DNA of 64,000 bases. It comes from Halorussus ruber (GTDB taxonomy: Archaea; Halobacteriota; Halobacteria; Halobacteriales; Haladaptataceae). Each line of letters opens with the position of its first letter. The first letter of the stretch is position 1. This document shows, piece after piece, positions 40,781 through 49,759 of this stretch. A program made the position numbers and the translations under genes. The notes under the pieces are model-generated. The model saw nothing but the letters and a program-made list of their open reading frames with translations, did no database searches and was not told where the DNA came from. Location of the stretch: assembly GCF_004765785.1 (NCBI RefSeq), contig NZ_SBIT01000002.1, positions 1 to 64,000 of the forward strand. Reading direction: 5' to 3'.

Positions 40781-42583
40781 ATGCCTGATACAGATGCACG
40801 CGAGAACGAGCAAGGTCTGCGAACCCCTATCGTCGCCGTACTGGGCCACGTAGACCACGGTAAGACTAGCCTTTTAGACAAAATTCGCGGCTCGACCGTC
40901 ATCGAGGGCGAGGCGGGCGCGATTACCCAGCACATCGGGGCCACCGCGATTCCGCTCGACGTGGTCTCGAAAGTCGCCGGGAGCCTCGTCAACCCCGACG
41001 ACTTCGACCTGCCGGGCTTGCTGTTCATCGACACGCCCGGCCACCACTCGTTCACGACGCTCCGGTCGCGCGGCGGCGCGCTGGCCGACATCGCCATCCT
41101 CGTCGTGGACGTCAACGACGGCTTCCAGCCACAGACGCTGGAGGCTATCAACATCCTCAAGCAGTCCCAGACGCCCTTCGTCGTCGCGGCGAACAAAATC
41201 GACACCGTGCCGGGGTGGAAGCCCAACGAGGACGCTCCCGTCCAGCAGACCAAGGAGGCCCAGAGCGACCGGGTCCAGTCGGACTTGGACGAGAAACTCT
41301 ACGAGATTATCGGCGAGTTGAGCGACCAAGGGTTCTCCGCAGACATGTACTGGCGAGTGCAGGACTTCCGGGGCAACATCGGCGTGGTGCCCGTCAGCGC
41401 CGAGACCGGCGAGGGCGTGCCGGACCTGCTGACCGTCCTGATGGGACTAGCCCAGCGATACCTCAAGGAGGACATGGCAATCGACGTGTCCGGGCCGGGC
41501 GCGGGCACCGTCCTCGAGGTCAAAGAGGAGAAAGGATTCGGGACGACCCTCGACGTGGTGCTGTACGACGGCACCGTCCGCGAGGACGAGACCATCGTCG
41601 TCGGCGGGAAGAACGAACCCATCGTGACCGACGTGCGCGCCCTGCTGAAGCCCCGACCGCTCGCCGAGATTCGGACCGAGGACCGATTCGAGAAAGTCGA
41701 GGAGATCGCGGCCGCGGCGGGTGTGAAAATCGCCGCGCCGGACCTCGACGACGCGATGGCTGGCGCGCCGGTCCGGGTCGTCCGCGACCGAGACATCGAG
41801 GAGGTCATCGCCGAGGTGCGGGCCGAACTCTCCGAAATTGAGGTCAGCACCCAAGAGCAGGGTGTCGTGGTCAAGGCCGACACCCTCGGGAGTCTGGAGG
41901 CCATCGCCAACGCGATGGACGAGGCCGAGATTCCGGTCATGCGCGCCGAAGTCGGCGACGTAGCTCCTCGGGACATCAGCGTGGCCTCGACCGCCAGCGA
42001 GGACAAACACGAGACCATCCTCGCGTTCAACGTGGACGTGCTGGCCGACGCCGAGCGGCAGGCCGAGCAGGACGACGTGAAAATCTTCGAGAGCGACGTC
42101 ATCTATCGCCTCATCGAGGAGTACGAGGAGTACGTCGAGGAGATGGAGAAGGCACAGCAGGAGACGGTGCTGGACAACATCACTCGGCCCGCCCGGTTCC
42201 AGATTCTACAGGACCACACCTTCCGCCAGAACGACCCCGCGGTGGTCGGCGTCGAAATACTCTCGGGCACCGTCAAGAAGAACAGCAACGTCGTCAAGTT
42301 CGAGGGCAACGACCCGACGCGCGTCGGCCAACTCAAGGGGATTCAGGAGCAGGGCGACGACGTGGACGAGGCCCGGAGCGGCAATCGCGTCAGCGTCGCC
42401 ATCGACGGCCCGACGGTGGGCCGCCAAATCGAGGAGGGCGACGAACTCTGGATCGAGATTCCCGAGAAGCACGCCAAGATTCTCGAACAGGAACTCGCCG
42501 ACGACATCCCGGTGGACGAACTGGAGGCGCTCCAAATGTATCTCGACAAACAGCGCAAGCGCGACCCCTTCTGGGGCAAATAG
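40781..42583 (+). CDS. infB: Translation initiation factor aIF5B (IF-2)
   Basis: This GTPase joins ribosomal subunits and helps place initiator tRNA. The 600-residue archaeal-type product has G1 '[17 protein letters not shown]', switch regions, G3 'DTPGHHSF', G4 'ANKID' and G5-like 'PVSAETGEG', then domain II, a Rossmann-like domain III and the C-terminal barrel ending '[14 protein letters not shown]'. The start at 40781 ([12 protein letters not shown]) is right before the family's conserved region; an upstream extension in the same frame crosses the promoter and is rejected. Confidence 0.96.
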   Translation: MPDTDARENEQGLRTPIVAVLGHVDHGKTSLLDKIRGSTVIEGEAGAITQHIGATAIPLDVVSKVAGSLVNPDDFDLPGLLFIDTPGHHSFTTLRSRGGALADIAILVVDVNDGFQPQTLEAINILKQSQTPFVVAANKIDTVPGWKPNEDAPVQQTKEAQSDRVQSDLDEKLYEIIGELSDQGFSADMYWRVQDFRGNIGVVPVSAETGEGVPDLLTVLMGLAQRYLKEDMAIDVSGPGAGTVLEVKEEKGFGTTLDVVLYDGTVREDETIVVGGKNEPIVTDVRALLKPRPLAEIRTEDRFEKVEEIAAAAGVKIAAPDLDDAMAGAPVRVVRDRDIEEVIAEVRAELSEIEVSTQEQGVVVKADTLGSLEAIANAMDEAEIPVMRAEVGDVAPRDISVASTASEDKHETILAFNVDVLADAERQAEQDDVKIFESDVIYRLIEEYEEYVEEMEKAQQETVLDNITRPARFQILQDHTFRQNDPAVVGVEILSGTVKKNSNVVKFEGNDPTRVGQLKGIQEQGDDVDEARSGNRVSVAIDGPTVGRQIEEGDELWIEIPEKHAKILEQELADDIPVDELEALQMYLDKQRKRDPFWGK

Positions 42584-42651
42584 ACCATCTTGTTGGTGTT
42601 CAGATACGGACTGTCACCTACTTCGCTCGGTGAGACAACTAGCCTCCTGGT

Positions 42652-42691
42652 GGACTGAAAGGGCGACCGCGAACCGCGCGAGGGCTTTCGA
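42652..42691 (+). repeat. 40-bp dispersed repeat (copy 3)
   Basis: This segment is identical over 40 bp to the complement of 20439-20478, and its last 28 bp also match 16813-16840. It contains GAAAGGGCGACCGCGAACCG and ends with the first bases of an arm pair GAAAG..CTTTC. It lies in the gene-free stretch 42584-42810 downstream of aIF5B. Confidence 0.7.
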
Positions 42692-42810
42692 GGTCTTATT
42701 CCTGCTCGTCGAACTGATGACTCTATCCATGTATCAAGACACCACACGCTACCACCGAGCGATAATTTTTAGTCGAACCGGCCCGTAGTATCGTACCGGA
42801 AGGTGGTTTC

Positions 42811-43083
42811 ATGCTCGGGCGAAACCTACTACCCAGTGGTAACGCCGGAGTACCGTCGCTCTCGTACTACGACCTCGTTCTCGCACTTCTGCCGGTGCCG
42901 CTGCTGGTCGGACTGCTCGTCGGAAAATTCGTCGGGATTCCGGTCTCGACGGGCGTGTCGGTTGGCGCGGTGCTGTCCGCGATGGGGGTCGGCCACGTCC
43001 TGTTCCGAAAGCCGCCGACCCGGCGCGGCCCGCGCGGTGGAGATGGCGGCCCGCGCGGTCGGATTGGCGGACCCTCGGCGTAG
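42811..43083 (+). CDS. Small membrane protein with Arg/Gly-rich tail
   Basis: The 90-residue protein has two hydrophobic stretches (SYYDLVLALLPVPLLVGLLVG and VSTGVSVGAVLSAMGVGHVLF) and a 20-residue Arg/Gly/Pro-rich tail. Not recognised. The length and composition are of a small membrane protein; the positively charged tail should be cytoplasmic. It is convergent with the DUF5811-type gene. Confidence 0.5.
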   Translation: MLGRNLLPSGNAGVPSLSYYDLVLALLPVPLLVGLLVGKFVGIPVSTGVSVGAVLSAMGVGHVLFRKPPTRRGPRGGDGGPRGRIGGPSA

Positions 43084-43103
43084 TGGCAGGCGATTTCGAC
43101 CGA

Positions 43104-43496
43104 TTACCGCGCGGTCGGCGTGATGTCGTCGCCCATGACCTGCTTGACCTGCATCGCGGCGCTGGCCGCGAGACCGCGGGCGACTTCGCTCTCCTCGTGG
43201 GTTTCGAGGTCGTTGCCGTCGAAGTCGTCGAGGCCCGGCTGGAAACCGGCGCTGACCGGGCGGCCGACCGGCGGTTGGACCGACACCTGCGCCTGAGGGC
43301 CGCTCCCGTTGTCGGCGACTTTCGACCCGACCACGTACTCGTCGGGGAGGAACTCGCGGGTCAGAGTCGCAATCGCGGTGATGCTGTCGCGGAGCGACTC
43401 CTTCTGCTCGGGGGAGAGGTCCGGAACGTCGTTGTTCGCGCGTTTACCGGCCGGTGTCTTACCCGGAACGCCCGCGTAGGGGGTATTTCCGTTCAT
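43104..43496 (-). CDS. DUF5811-type haloarchaeal protein
   Basis: The 130-residue protein begins MNGNTPYAGVPGKTPAGKRA and has 'DLSPEQKESLRDSITAIATLTREFLPDEYVVGSKV' (helical region) and 'PVGRPVSAGFQPGLDD'. I associate it with DUF5811, a haloarchaeal family commonly placed next to the pyruvoyl-dependent arginine decarboxylase gene, as here (82 bases after it, same strand). Function unknown; a partner or regulator of that enzyme is conceivable. Confidence 0.65.
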   Translation of the reverse strand: MNGNTPYAGVPGKTPAGKRANNDVPDLSPEQKESLRDSITAIATLTREFLPDEYVVGSKVADNGSGPQAQVSVQPPVGRPVSAGFQPGLDDFDGNDLETHEESEVARGLAASAAMQVKQVMGDDITPTAR

Positions 43497-43577
43497 CTAT
43501 CTGCTGGGAGTTGGTTAGTGCCCGACGTAATAAAAGTTCTCGGCTTCGGCAGGGCGTGTCACGGAATGAGTTCCCGA

Positions 43578-44096
43578 TTAGCAAATCGGCTCGCTCTCGC
43601 CGTAGACCGCCAGCACGACCGCAGTCGCGTAGGTTCCCGACTCGGCGTCGGTCGTCGCGGTCCGGACCTCCTCGTCGGTGAAGTTCCACTCGCGGAGGTC
43701 TCGGCCCGCCGCGAGGCCGGACCGCACGCGCTCGGCGATTGCCTCGGGGTCGGTCTCGCCCGCCGACTCGTAGAACAGGCCGGGGCCGGTCTCCGCTCCG
43801 GATTCGGCTTCGGTTCCCGCTCCGGATTCGGCCTCGCTCGTGGACCATCCCAGTCCGGCCGAGACGGGGCCGGGTCCGGCGCGAGTCGCGCGGGCCTCGA
43901 CGACCGTCAGGCGCTCGCCAGCGGGACCGAGGTCCGGGGCCGTGCCGACCGCCTCGACCTCGGCGTCGGCGGGAATCACCGACGAGACCGCCACGAGGTT
44001 GTAGTTGTGGAGGTTGGCGTCCGCCAAGGCGGCGTCGTAGGAGGACATCTCGGTGGGACCGGTCCCGGTACCCCACGCGACCCGAATCGTGCTCAT
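43578..44096 (-). CDS. pdaD: Pyruvoyl-dependent arginine decarboxylase
   Basis: The enzyme makes agmatine from arginine, used for polyamines and for agmatidine in archaeal tRNA-Ile2. The 172-residue proenzyme has 'IRVAWGTGTGPTEMSSYDAALADANLHNYNLVAVSSVIP' (in parts), where the Ser-Ser of VAVSSVIP near residue 40 is the self-cleavage site yielding the pyruvoyl group. A low-complexity insertion rich in Glu, Ser, Ala and Gly (about residues 95-115, from a 24-bp imperfect tandem repeat) separates two conserved parts and is not typical. Start at 44096 (MSTIRVAWG) fits the family; the upstream extension is rejected. Confidence 0.93.
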   Translation of the reverse strand: MSTIRVAWGTGTGPTEMSSYDAALADANLHNYNLVAVSSVIPADAEVEAVGTAPDLGPAGERLTVVEARATRAGPGPVSAGLGWSTSEAESGAGTEAESGAETGPGLFYESAGETDPEAIAERVRSGLAAGRDLREWNFTDEEVRTATTDAESGTYATAVVLAVYGESEPIC

Positions 44097-44169
44097 GTTC
44101 GGATGCAGTCGGTGCGAGAGGTAAGGGGTTGCGATTTCCGAGTCGTGGTCGGTAGAGCTACTATGGCTC

Positions 44170-44544
44170 TCAGAAGTTGGGTTCCAGTCGACGAAGTCCA
44201 GCCACGTAGAAAAGCGCCAGCACAACTGCGAGCAGGACCGAAATCACGGCGTCCGAGGTTACGACGCTAAGGAGAGGAACCGGCCCGAACGCCGCGGCGG
44301 CGATAGCAACAAGCAGGAGAAGGGCGACGACGCCGAAGAGACCTCCAACGGCGTACCCCATGGCTCGAAGAGTGTCGTTGGTCAACGCATGGGCAAGAAG
44401 TCCGACCGCGGCCACTAATGGAACTGCCCGGTACGGGGAGGTTGGATTTTTGAATAGGAGGGTGATAGCGATTCCGACCGCGAAGAGGTAGATGAGGCTC
44501 GTGACTAGGGCCCCAATCGACTTCTTGAGCGTGAGCGCCTCCAT
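44170..44544 (-). CDS. Four-helix membrane protein of unknown function
   Basis: The 124-residue protein has four membrane helices (about residues 8-30, 37-55, 62-85 and 95-118) with short loops and ends 'GLRRLEPNF'. Not recognised. Single gene 73 bases upstream of the arginine decarboxylase gene, same strand. Composition is less GC-rich than nearby genes but it is still host-like. Confidence 0.6.
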   Translation of the reverse strand: MEALTLKKSIGALVTSLIYLFAVGIAITLLFKNPTSPYRAVPLVAAVGLLAHALTNDTLRAMGYAVGGLFGVVALLLLVAIAAAAFGPVPLLSVVTSDAVISVLLAVVLALFYVAGLRRLEPNF

Positions 44545-44682
44545 GAGATTTGGTATCCGCCGAGAGATTATAATCTTTTTCAGCTGTCCAAAATATTACG
44601 TCTGTGTTTAGGACAGAAGGCGATTACTCCCACACATCATTTCCGCAAGGAAACGGTAGCAGACAAGCCGTTGCCGAGGGCT

Positions 44683-45636
44683 TTAGTCCGGCTTGACCCG
44701 AAGACTGTTAATCTTGAGTTGGCGAGTTGAACCGTCGGCGTTGACCGTCTGGAAGTCCACAAGCGCGTCGGCGATACCCGAGATACTTGTCTTCAGACGG
44801 ATACCAAAGTTGTAGACGGTGTCGCTGTTGAAGTTATACTGCACAGCACGCGTTTTGTTCCCGTAGACCAAGTTACTAGTCGTAGCCAGATTCAGCCATG
44901 TTTTGTAGCTTTCACCTTCCTCCTGCACCCAGATATCGTACGACGCATTCCCGCCAAGAACGCCGCCGTTCTGCCAGTAGTCACAGACGATATCGTGGCG
45001 ACCGCCATTCTGAATGTATGCGTTTCCTTCGAGCCATGCCCACTGGGTCAGGTCGCCGATACCGGCCGTCTCGACGATAGACGTGACGATGTCCTGATCC
45101 TCGTAGTAGTGAGAGTCCCGGTATCCGACCCCGGTTCCGCCGACCTGCCCGTCAATGAGCAAAATCTCTTGAGTATCCTGTGTCGTGATGTCGGTGACAC
45201 TCGGACTTGAACGCTTCAGTTCACTGTTGGCGACCTTCCGCTGATTTTCGGACGCGACCCCGGTACGATCCGACGTTCGCGCCCGGCGGGCGTTGTTGAT
45301 ATCAGTTCGGAGCTCAGGCGAGAGTTTCTTCAACGAACTCATGATCCGATCGAATGCCTGTTGTTCGGTGAGACGACCGTTTAGAACCCGATTAGTGTAC
45401 TGTTCCCAGATTTGGACGACACGTCGGGCGACCTTCGGGTCGTACTGATCGCTGAACATACGGTAGATACCATCGGTGTCGGTCTTACGAATTCGTTCTT
45501 CAAGACCGTCGCTGGGTTCAATTTCCTCGTCAGCGGAGGAGGCACCGAGAGCGGGAACTGTAAGTACCGTACTGCCAAGCACGGTTGCACTACTAGCTCG
45601 CAGGAAATGACGCCTGCTTCTGTTATTCTTACTCAT
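44683..45636 (-). CDS. Tat-exported protein of unknown function
   Basis: The 317-residue protein (start MSKNNRSRRHFLRA at 45636) has a clear twin-arginine signal, SRRHFLRASSATVLGSTVL, with cleavage near ALGASSA. A charged helical region (residues 40-130) is followed by a beta-rich C-terminal half with 'HDIVCDYWQNGGVLGGNASYDIWVQEEGESYKTWLNL' (read in parts) and only one cysteine. It may be a secreted beta-sandwich domain. AT-rich for this genome, with an AT-rich upstream region, so it may be acquired. No anchor is seen. Confidence 0.75.
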   Translation of the reverse strand: MSKNNRSRRHFLRASSATVLGSTVLTVPALGASSADEEIEPSDGLEERIRKTDTDGIYRMFSDQYDPKVARRVVQIWEQYTNRVLNGRLTEQQAFDRIMSSLKKLSPELRTDINNARRARTSDRTGVASENQRKVANSELKRSSPSVTDITTQDTQEILLIDGQVGGTGVGYRDSHYYEDQDIVTSIVETAGIGDLTQWAWLEGNAYIQNGGRHDIVCDYWQNGGVLGGNASYDIWVQEEGESYKTWLNLATTSNLVYGNKTRAVQYNFNSDTVYNFGIRLKTSISGIADALVDFQTVNADGSTRQLKINSLRVKPD

Positions 45637-45812
45637 TGGTTTCCCCACCACATAATTACATAGAATTAATTTAAACTTTTCTAAGTATTAGATATATGCT
45701 TTTTTTAATGGGGAAAGAATTATCGGTGCTTCAGCGTCGGTCAGCAACCCGGACTACCAGAACTCCATAACTCAACGCCTATTTGTTCACATTCACGAAC
45801 TACAACCAGAGC

Positions 45813-46355
45813 ATGACCATCAGGTTCGTGACGAGCAACGAGGGCAAGGTCGAGGAGGCCCGCGAGTACCTCACCGACGACGTGGAGCAGGTCAACTACG
45901 ACTACACCGAAATCCAGAGCGACGACCTCGCGGAAATCGCGGTCGCCGGAGCGAAGGAGGCCTTCGAGGAGACCGGCGGCGAGGACCCAGTAATCGTAGA
46001 CGACGCGGGCCTGTTCGTGGACGCCCTCGGCGGGTTCCCCGGCCCGTACTCCTCGTACGTCGAGGACACCGTCGGGGTGGAGCGCGTCTGGAAGTTGACG
46101 GAGATGGAAGACAACAGGCGAGCGCGCTTCCGGTGCGTCGTGGCCTACTACGACGGCGAGGAGGCCCAGACGTTCGACGGCGCGGTGCCGGGCCGCATCG
46201 TCGCTCCTCGCGGCGACGGCGGGTTCGGCTACGACCCTATCTTCGAACACGAGGGCACGACGATGGCCGAGATGAGTACCGAGCGCAAGAACGCGATTTC
46301 GCATCGAGGGCGGGCGCTGGCGAAGTTCGCTGACTGGTTGGCCGAAAATCGGTGA
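45813..46355 (+). CDS. rdgB: XTP/dITP diphosphatase
   Basis: RdgB/HAM1 proteins hydrolyse non-canonical purine nucleotides such as dITP and XTP to keep them out of DNA. The 180-residue product starts MTIRFVTSNEGKVEEAREYL (FxTxNxxK), and has 'DPVIVDDAGLFVDALGGFPGPYSSYVED' (in parts), 'GYDPIFEHEGTTMAEMSTERKNAISHRGRALAKFADWL' (in parts), all hallmarks of the family. The start at 45813 is preferred to an ATG ten codons earlier. It stands alone. Confidence 0.95.
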   Translation: MTIRFVTSNEGKVEEAREYLTDDVEQVNYDYTEIQSDDLAEIAVAGAKEAFEETGGEDPVIVDDAGLFVDALGGFPGPYSSYVEDTVGVERVWKLTEMEDNRRARFRCVVAYYDGEEAQTFDGAVPGRIVAPRGDGGFGYDPIFEHEGTTMAEMSTERKNAISHRGRALAKFADWLAENR

Positions 46356-46762
46356 TTTCAGGCGTGAGTTTCGTCTTCTAGAGTACTTCTCGCTACTTCG
46401 TCTCGACGTGACGGTGACTGTGAACTGCAGAACTGGAGTTGTTTTGTCTTCTTGAAGCCCCCGCCCGGTCGCGGTCGCTCCGCGGCATATCCTCGGCTCT
46501 CCGCACCGCCCGCCTCGGATAGAGGCCGCGGAGCGACTGAAGTGAACGCGACCGGGCGGCCCCTTCATCCCACCCATGTCGGTTTCTCGGCTGAGCGCGT
46601 CCTGCGGCGGTTGGTCAGTCGAGCGTTTGCCGGTGGTTTGGTCGGCCGAGCGTCCGCTGGCGGCTGTGGCACCGAGGGCAAGCAACGAGGCGCGAGAGAA
46701 TTTAGAAACAAATAGATATGCTTGACACAGCTATTTAGTGTCTAAAGAATAAATTTTCATTC
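46356..46762. repeat. Gene-free region with palindromic hairpin repeat (copy 2)
   Basis: The repeat (about 46399-46660) resembles copy 1 at 40.13-40.5 kb, including the flanking GTCTCGACGTGAC and the outer arms (46453-46473 and 46548-46566). Its inner 13-bp stem GTCGCTCCGCGGC/GCCGCGGAGCGAC (46474-46486/46525-46537) pairs perfectly although the stem sequence differs from copy 1. The loop sequence is similar in both. No gene lies in the interval. Confidence 0.65.
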
Positions 46763-47707
46763 TTAGTCCGAAATCGCCTGCGCGCCGTCGTCGGCAGCGG
46801 ACGCCCCGCACGTCCGTTCGATTTCAAGCGGCGTCAGGTCCCCGTCGAGAGTCACCGACAGCACCTCGTCGTCCAGCGGAATCTCCACGAGGAGTTTCCA
46901 CGGGTCGGCCGAGAGAACCGTCGTGTGCTGGTCGCTCACGCACCACGGGAGGTCCCAGTAGGGCGTCGTGCAGAGGTCCACGCCGTGTTCCCGGTGGAAG
47001 GTGACAACATCCGACTGGTCGAGGAGCGAGAGGCCCACCGCCGAGTAGAGTTGGTGGCGACACTGCTGGCACTCGTGGTCCACTCGCACTTCGAGTCCGA
47101 GGTAGTCCTCGGTGTCGCGGGTGACGGTGGTGTCCATCCGGCCGTTGCACTCCGGGCAGACGCCGTCGGCGGCGAGGCAATGGAGGTGGCGCACGCGCTG
47201 GTTGAACGCGTCCAGAATCTCCTCGCGGGTGCGGTCGTTCAGGCCGCCCGGCGGGAAGGGGTACTGGCCGTGGTTCTTGGCGCACTCGGTGCATTCGATG
47301 GCCAGCATCTCGTCGTGGTAGTAGGCTTGCAGGTTCGACCCGCACTCCGCGCAGGTGCCCTCGGCCTCGAACGGCCCCATCTCGGGATGCTCGTTGAACG
47401 ACCCCGCCAGAATCGACCGGACGACTTTCTTCCCGGCCTGCCGGAAGTCGTAGCCCTCCTCGGTCTGGACGACGAAGTGGTCGGTCAGTTTCTTCAGGTG
47501 GTAGTTGAACTGCGCGCTGTCTCGCATGCCGACCTCGCGTCGGAGCTCCGAGAAACTCACCGGCCGGTCCGGGGCCTGCCAGAGCGCCTCCAGAATCGAC
47601 AGTCGCGTCTCGTTGGCGATGACCGAGAAGGCCTCGGCCGGGGCCACGCAGTCCTCGCAGTCCCGAATCACCGAGTCGTCTGCGTTCGGCCCAGTTGTTC
47701 CGCTCAT
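46763..47707 (-). CDS. ArsR-type winged-helix regulator with zinc-ribbon domains
   Basis: The 314-residue protein has CEDC near residue 17, an ArsR winged helix (AEAFSVIANETRLSILEALWQAP...VSFSELRREVGMRDSAQFNYHLKKL), then CAEC..CTEC (residues 117-140), CPEC..CQQC (residues 188-225) zinc ribbons and a C-terminal beta region ending 'LTPLEIERTCG'. Several haloarchaeal DUF7351-like proteins share this build. The rubredoxin-like C-pairs could sense metals or redox or bind other proteins. Ligand unknown. It has a divergent neighbour and a TATA-like GTATATATTC upstream. Confidence 0.75.
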   Translation of the reverse strand: MSGTTGPNADDSVIRDCEDCVAPAEAFSVIANETRLSILEALWQAPDRPVSFSELRREVGMRDSAQFNYHLKKLTDHFVVQTEEGYDFRQAGKKVVRSILAGSFNEHPEMGPFEAEGTCAECGSNLQAYYHDEMLAIECTECAKNHGQYPFPPGGLNDRTREEILDAFNQRVRHLHCLAADGVCPECNGRMDTTVTRDTEDYLGLEVRVDHECQQCRHQLYSAVGLSLLDQSDVVTFHREHGVDLCTTPYWDLPWCVSDQHTTVLSADPWKLLVEIPLDDEVLSVTLDGDLTPLEIERTCGASAADDGAQAISD

Positions 47708-47854
47708 GAAAGGACCTGCGGCCGCGTCCGGCTAAAGTGTTACCTTGATCGCATTTTTGTAGGTTTTCGTATATATTCTTGACCGCCCCACCGAAGATCG
47801 ACCACCTCACCGAAACTAGTTTCCCGCTGGAAGTGGTGGTTCGTTCGGAGCAAA

Positions 47855-48055
47855 ATGGCCCTGCGAAACCAGAAACAGCGACCACTGAAACCGAAGCCGA
47901 CGCCGGAGCGAGCGGGCCTCTTCGGGAGTCGAGAAGACCGGCTCATCGTCCTCGCGGGCGTCGTGATCTCGGCGGGGGTCCTCTACGACGTGTATCGACA
48001 GCAGACCCAAAGCCGACGAACGAATCGGCGCGAGAGACCGGCGCGGGGGAAGTGA
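47855..48055 (+). CDS. Small basic single-helix membrane protein
   Basis: The 66-residue protein has a basic start (MALRNQKQRPLKPKP), one membrane helix (DRLIVLAGVVISAGVLYDVY) and a strongly basic tail. Basic proteins are unusual here, so it may be membrane-associated with DNA or RNA or simply an over-called ORF. Not recognised. Confidence 0.4.
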   Translation: MALRNQKQRPLKPKPTPERAGLFGSREDRLIVLAGVVISAGVLYDVYRQQTQSRRTNRRERPARGK

Positions 48056-48132
48056 CAGCTCTGTCAGACCCCCGAGCGAGAACAGTAGGTTTATCAGGCT
48101 TTCAGGGCGAATCTTCCAGTAGAATTACTTCA

Positions 48133-48138
48133 GGAGGT
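48133..48138 (+). promoter_or_regulatory. Shine-Dalgarno site that fixes a TTG start for aIF2 gamma
   Basis: GGAGGT ends five bases before TTG at 48144, the first usable start of the aIF2 gamma gene. No in-frame ATG or GTG precedes the conserved [14 protein letters not shown] region, so this strong ribosome-binding site decides the start. Confidence 0.7.
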
Positions 48139-48143
48139 CAACT

Positions 48144-49376
48144 TTGACAGGAAATTACGCCCAACCGGAGGTGAATATCGGACTGGTCGGTCACGTAGAC
48201 CACGGAAAGACGACGCTCGTGCAGGCTCTTTCCGGCGAATGGACCGACCAGCACTCCGAGGAGATGAAACGTGGCATCTCCATCCGGCTCGGGTACGCAG
48301 ACGCCACGTTCCGGCAGTGTCCCGGTCTCGACGCGCCGGAGCGATACACGGTAGACGAGGAGTGTCCCGACGGCAGCGAGAGCGAGCCGCTTCGCACGGT
48401 GTCGTTCGTGGACGCCCCCGGCCACGAGACGCTGATGGCGACGATGCTCTCGGGCGCGGCCATCATGGACGGCGCGGTACTGGTCGTCTCGGCCAGCGAA
48501 CCCGTCCCGCAGGCCCAGACCGAGGAGCACCTGATGGCGCTGGACATCATCGGCATCGAGAACATCGTCATCGCCCAGAACAAAATCGACCTCGTGGACC
48601 GCGAGCAGGCCGAGCGCAACTACGAGGAGATTCAGGAGTTCGTGGAGGGCACCGTCGCGGAGGACGCGCCGGTCGTCCCCATCTCGGCTCAGCAGGAGGT
48701 CAACATCGACCTCCTGATTCAGGCCGTCGAAGAGGAGATTCCGACGCCCGAGCGCGACCCGGACGCCGACCCCCGGATGCACGTCGCCCGGAGCTTCGAC
48801 ATCAACCGCCCCGGCACGACGTGGGACGGCCTCGTCGGCGGCGTCCTCGGCGGCAGTCTGGTCGAGGGGAAGCTGACCTCGGACGAGGAGCTCGAACTCC
48901 GCCCCGGCCGCGAGGTCGAGGAGGGCGGCGAGACTCGGTGGGAACCCATCCAGACCAGCGTGCGCTCGCTTCAGGCGGGCGGCGAGACGGTGGACGAGGT
49001 GACGCCGGGCGGACTCCTCGGCGTCGGCACGGCGCTCGACCCGAGTCTGACGAAGGGTGACGCGCTGGCCGGACAGGTCGCCGGAACGCCCGGCACGCTC
49101 CCGCCGACGTGGGAGCGGTTCACGATGGAAGTGGACCTGCTCGAGCGCCTCGTCGGCGTGGACGACCAGGACATCGACGACATCTCGACCGGTGAGCCGC
49201 TGATGCTGACCATCGGCACCGCCACGACGGTCGGTTCGGTGACCAGCGCCCGCGAAGGCGAGTGCGAAGTCGCGCTCAAGCGACCGGTCTGTGCGCCTGC
49301 TGGCGCGCAGATCGCCATCAACCGGCGCATCGGCGCTCGCTGGCGGCTCATCGGCGTCGGCACGCTCCAAGAGTAG
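48144..49376 (+). CDS. eif2g: Translation initiation factor aIF2 gamma subunit
   Basis: The GTPase subunit of aIF2 delivers Met-tRNAi to the small ribosomal subunit. The 410-residue product has G1 '[17 protein letters not shown]', switch 1 '[14 protein letters not shown]', the archaeal zinc knuckle region '[19 protein letters not shown]' with Cys ligands (third and fourth Cys reduced in haloarchaea), G3 '[13 protein letters not shown]', G4 'QNKID', then two beta-barrel domains. It starts at TTG, unusual for this gene, preceded by a strong GGAGGT. It heads a conserved cluster with a PIN-domain gene and rpo7. Confidence 0.95.
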   Translation: MTGNYAQPEVNIGLVGHVDHGKTTLVQALSGEWTDQHSEEMKRGISIRLGYADATFRQCPGLDAPERYTVDEECPDGSESEPLRTVSFVDAPGHETLMATMLSGAAIMDGAVLVVSASEPVPQAQTEEHLMALDIIGIENIVIAQNKIDLVDREQAERNYEEIQEFVEGTVAEDAPVVPISAQQEVNIDLLIQAVEEEIPTPERDPDADPRMHVARSFDINRPGTTWDGLVGGVLGGSLVEGKLTSDEELELRPGREVEEGGETRWEPIQTSVRSLQAGGETVDEVTPGGLLGVGTALDPSLTKGDALAGQVAGTPGTLPPTWERFTMEVDLLERLVGVDDQDIDDISTGEPLMLTIGTATTVGSVTSAREGECEVALKRPVCAPAGAQIAINRRIGARWRLIGVGTLQE

Positions 49377-49377
49377 G

Positions 49378-49758
49378 ATGGTCGTCACGGTCGCCATGGA
49401 CACCAGCGCGCTCATGATGCCGGTCGAGTGCGACGTTCGCGTCTTCGAGGAGCTAGAGCGACTGCTGGGCGATTTCGAGTGCGTCGTCCCCGAGGCGGTC
49501 CGCGACGAACTCGCCAAACTCTCGCAAGGCGGGAGCGCGGAGGCCGTCGCGGCCAGCGTCGGCGCGGACTTGGCGGCCGAGCGGTGTCGGACGATTGAAC
49601 ACGAAGCATCGTACGCAGACGACGTGCTGGTCGAACTCGCGGACGAGTTCGATTACGTCGTCACGAACGACGGTCCCCTCAAGGCGCGCCTGCTCGAAGC
49701 GGGCGCACCGGTAATTCATATAAGGGGCCGGAACAAACTCGCAATTAGCAAACCTTAG
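49378..49758 (+). CDS. PIN-domain protein (Fcf1/Utp24-like)
   Basis: The 126-residue protein is a PIN domain: 'VTVAMDTSALMMPVECDVRVFEELERL' with the first catalytic Asp, 'VVPEAVRDELAKLSQ' with a second acidic residue, and 'YVVTNDGPLKARLLEAGAPVIHIRGRNKL' with Asn/Asp. The C-terminal 'IRGRNKLAI' resembles Fcf1-type PIN proteins, which act in rRNA processing. It is located between aIF2 gamma and rpo7, one base after the former's stop and one base before the latter's start; a role in rRNA or tRNA processing is inferred from context. Confidence 0.8.
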   Translation: MVVTVAMDTSALMMPVECDVRVFEELERLLGDFECVVPEAVRDELAKLSQGGSAEAVAASVGADLAAERCRTIEHEASYADDVLVELADEFDYVVTNDGPLKARLLEAGAPVIHIRGRNKLAISKP

Positions 49759-49759
49759 C

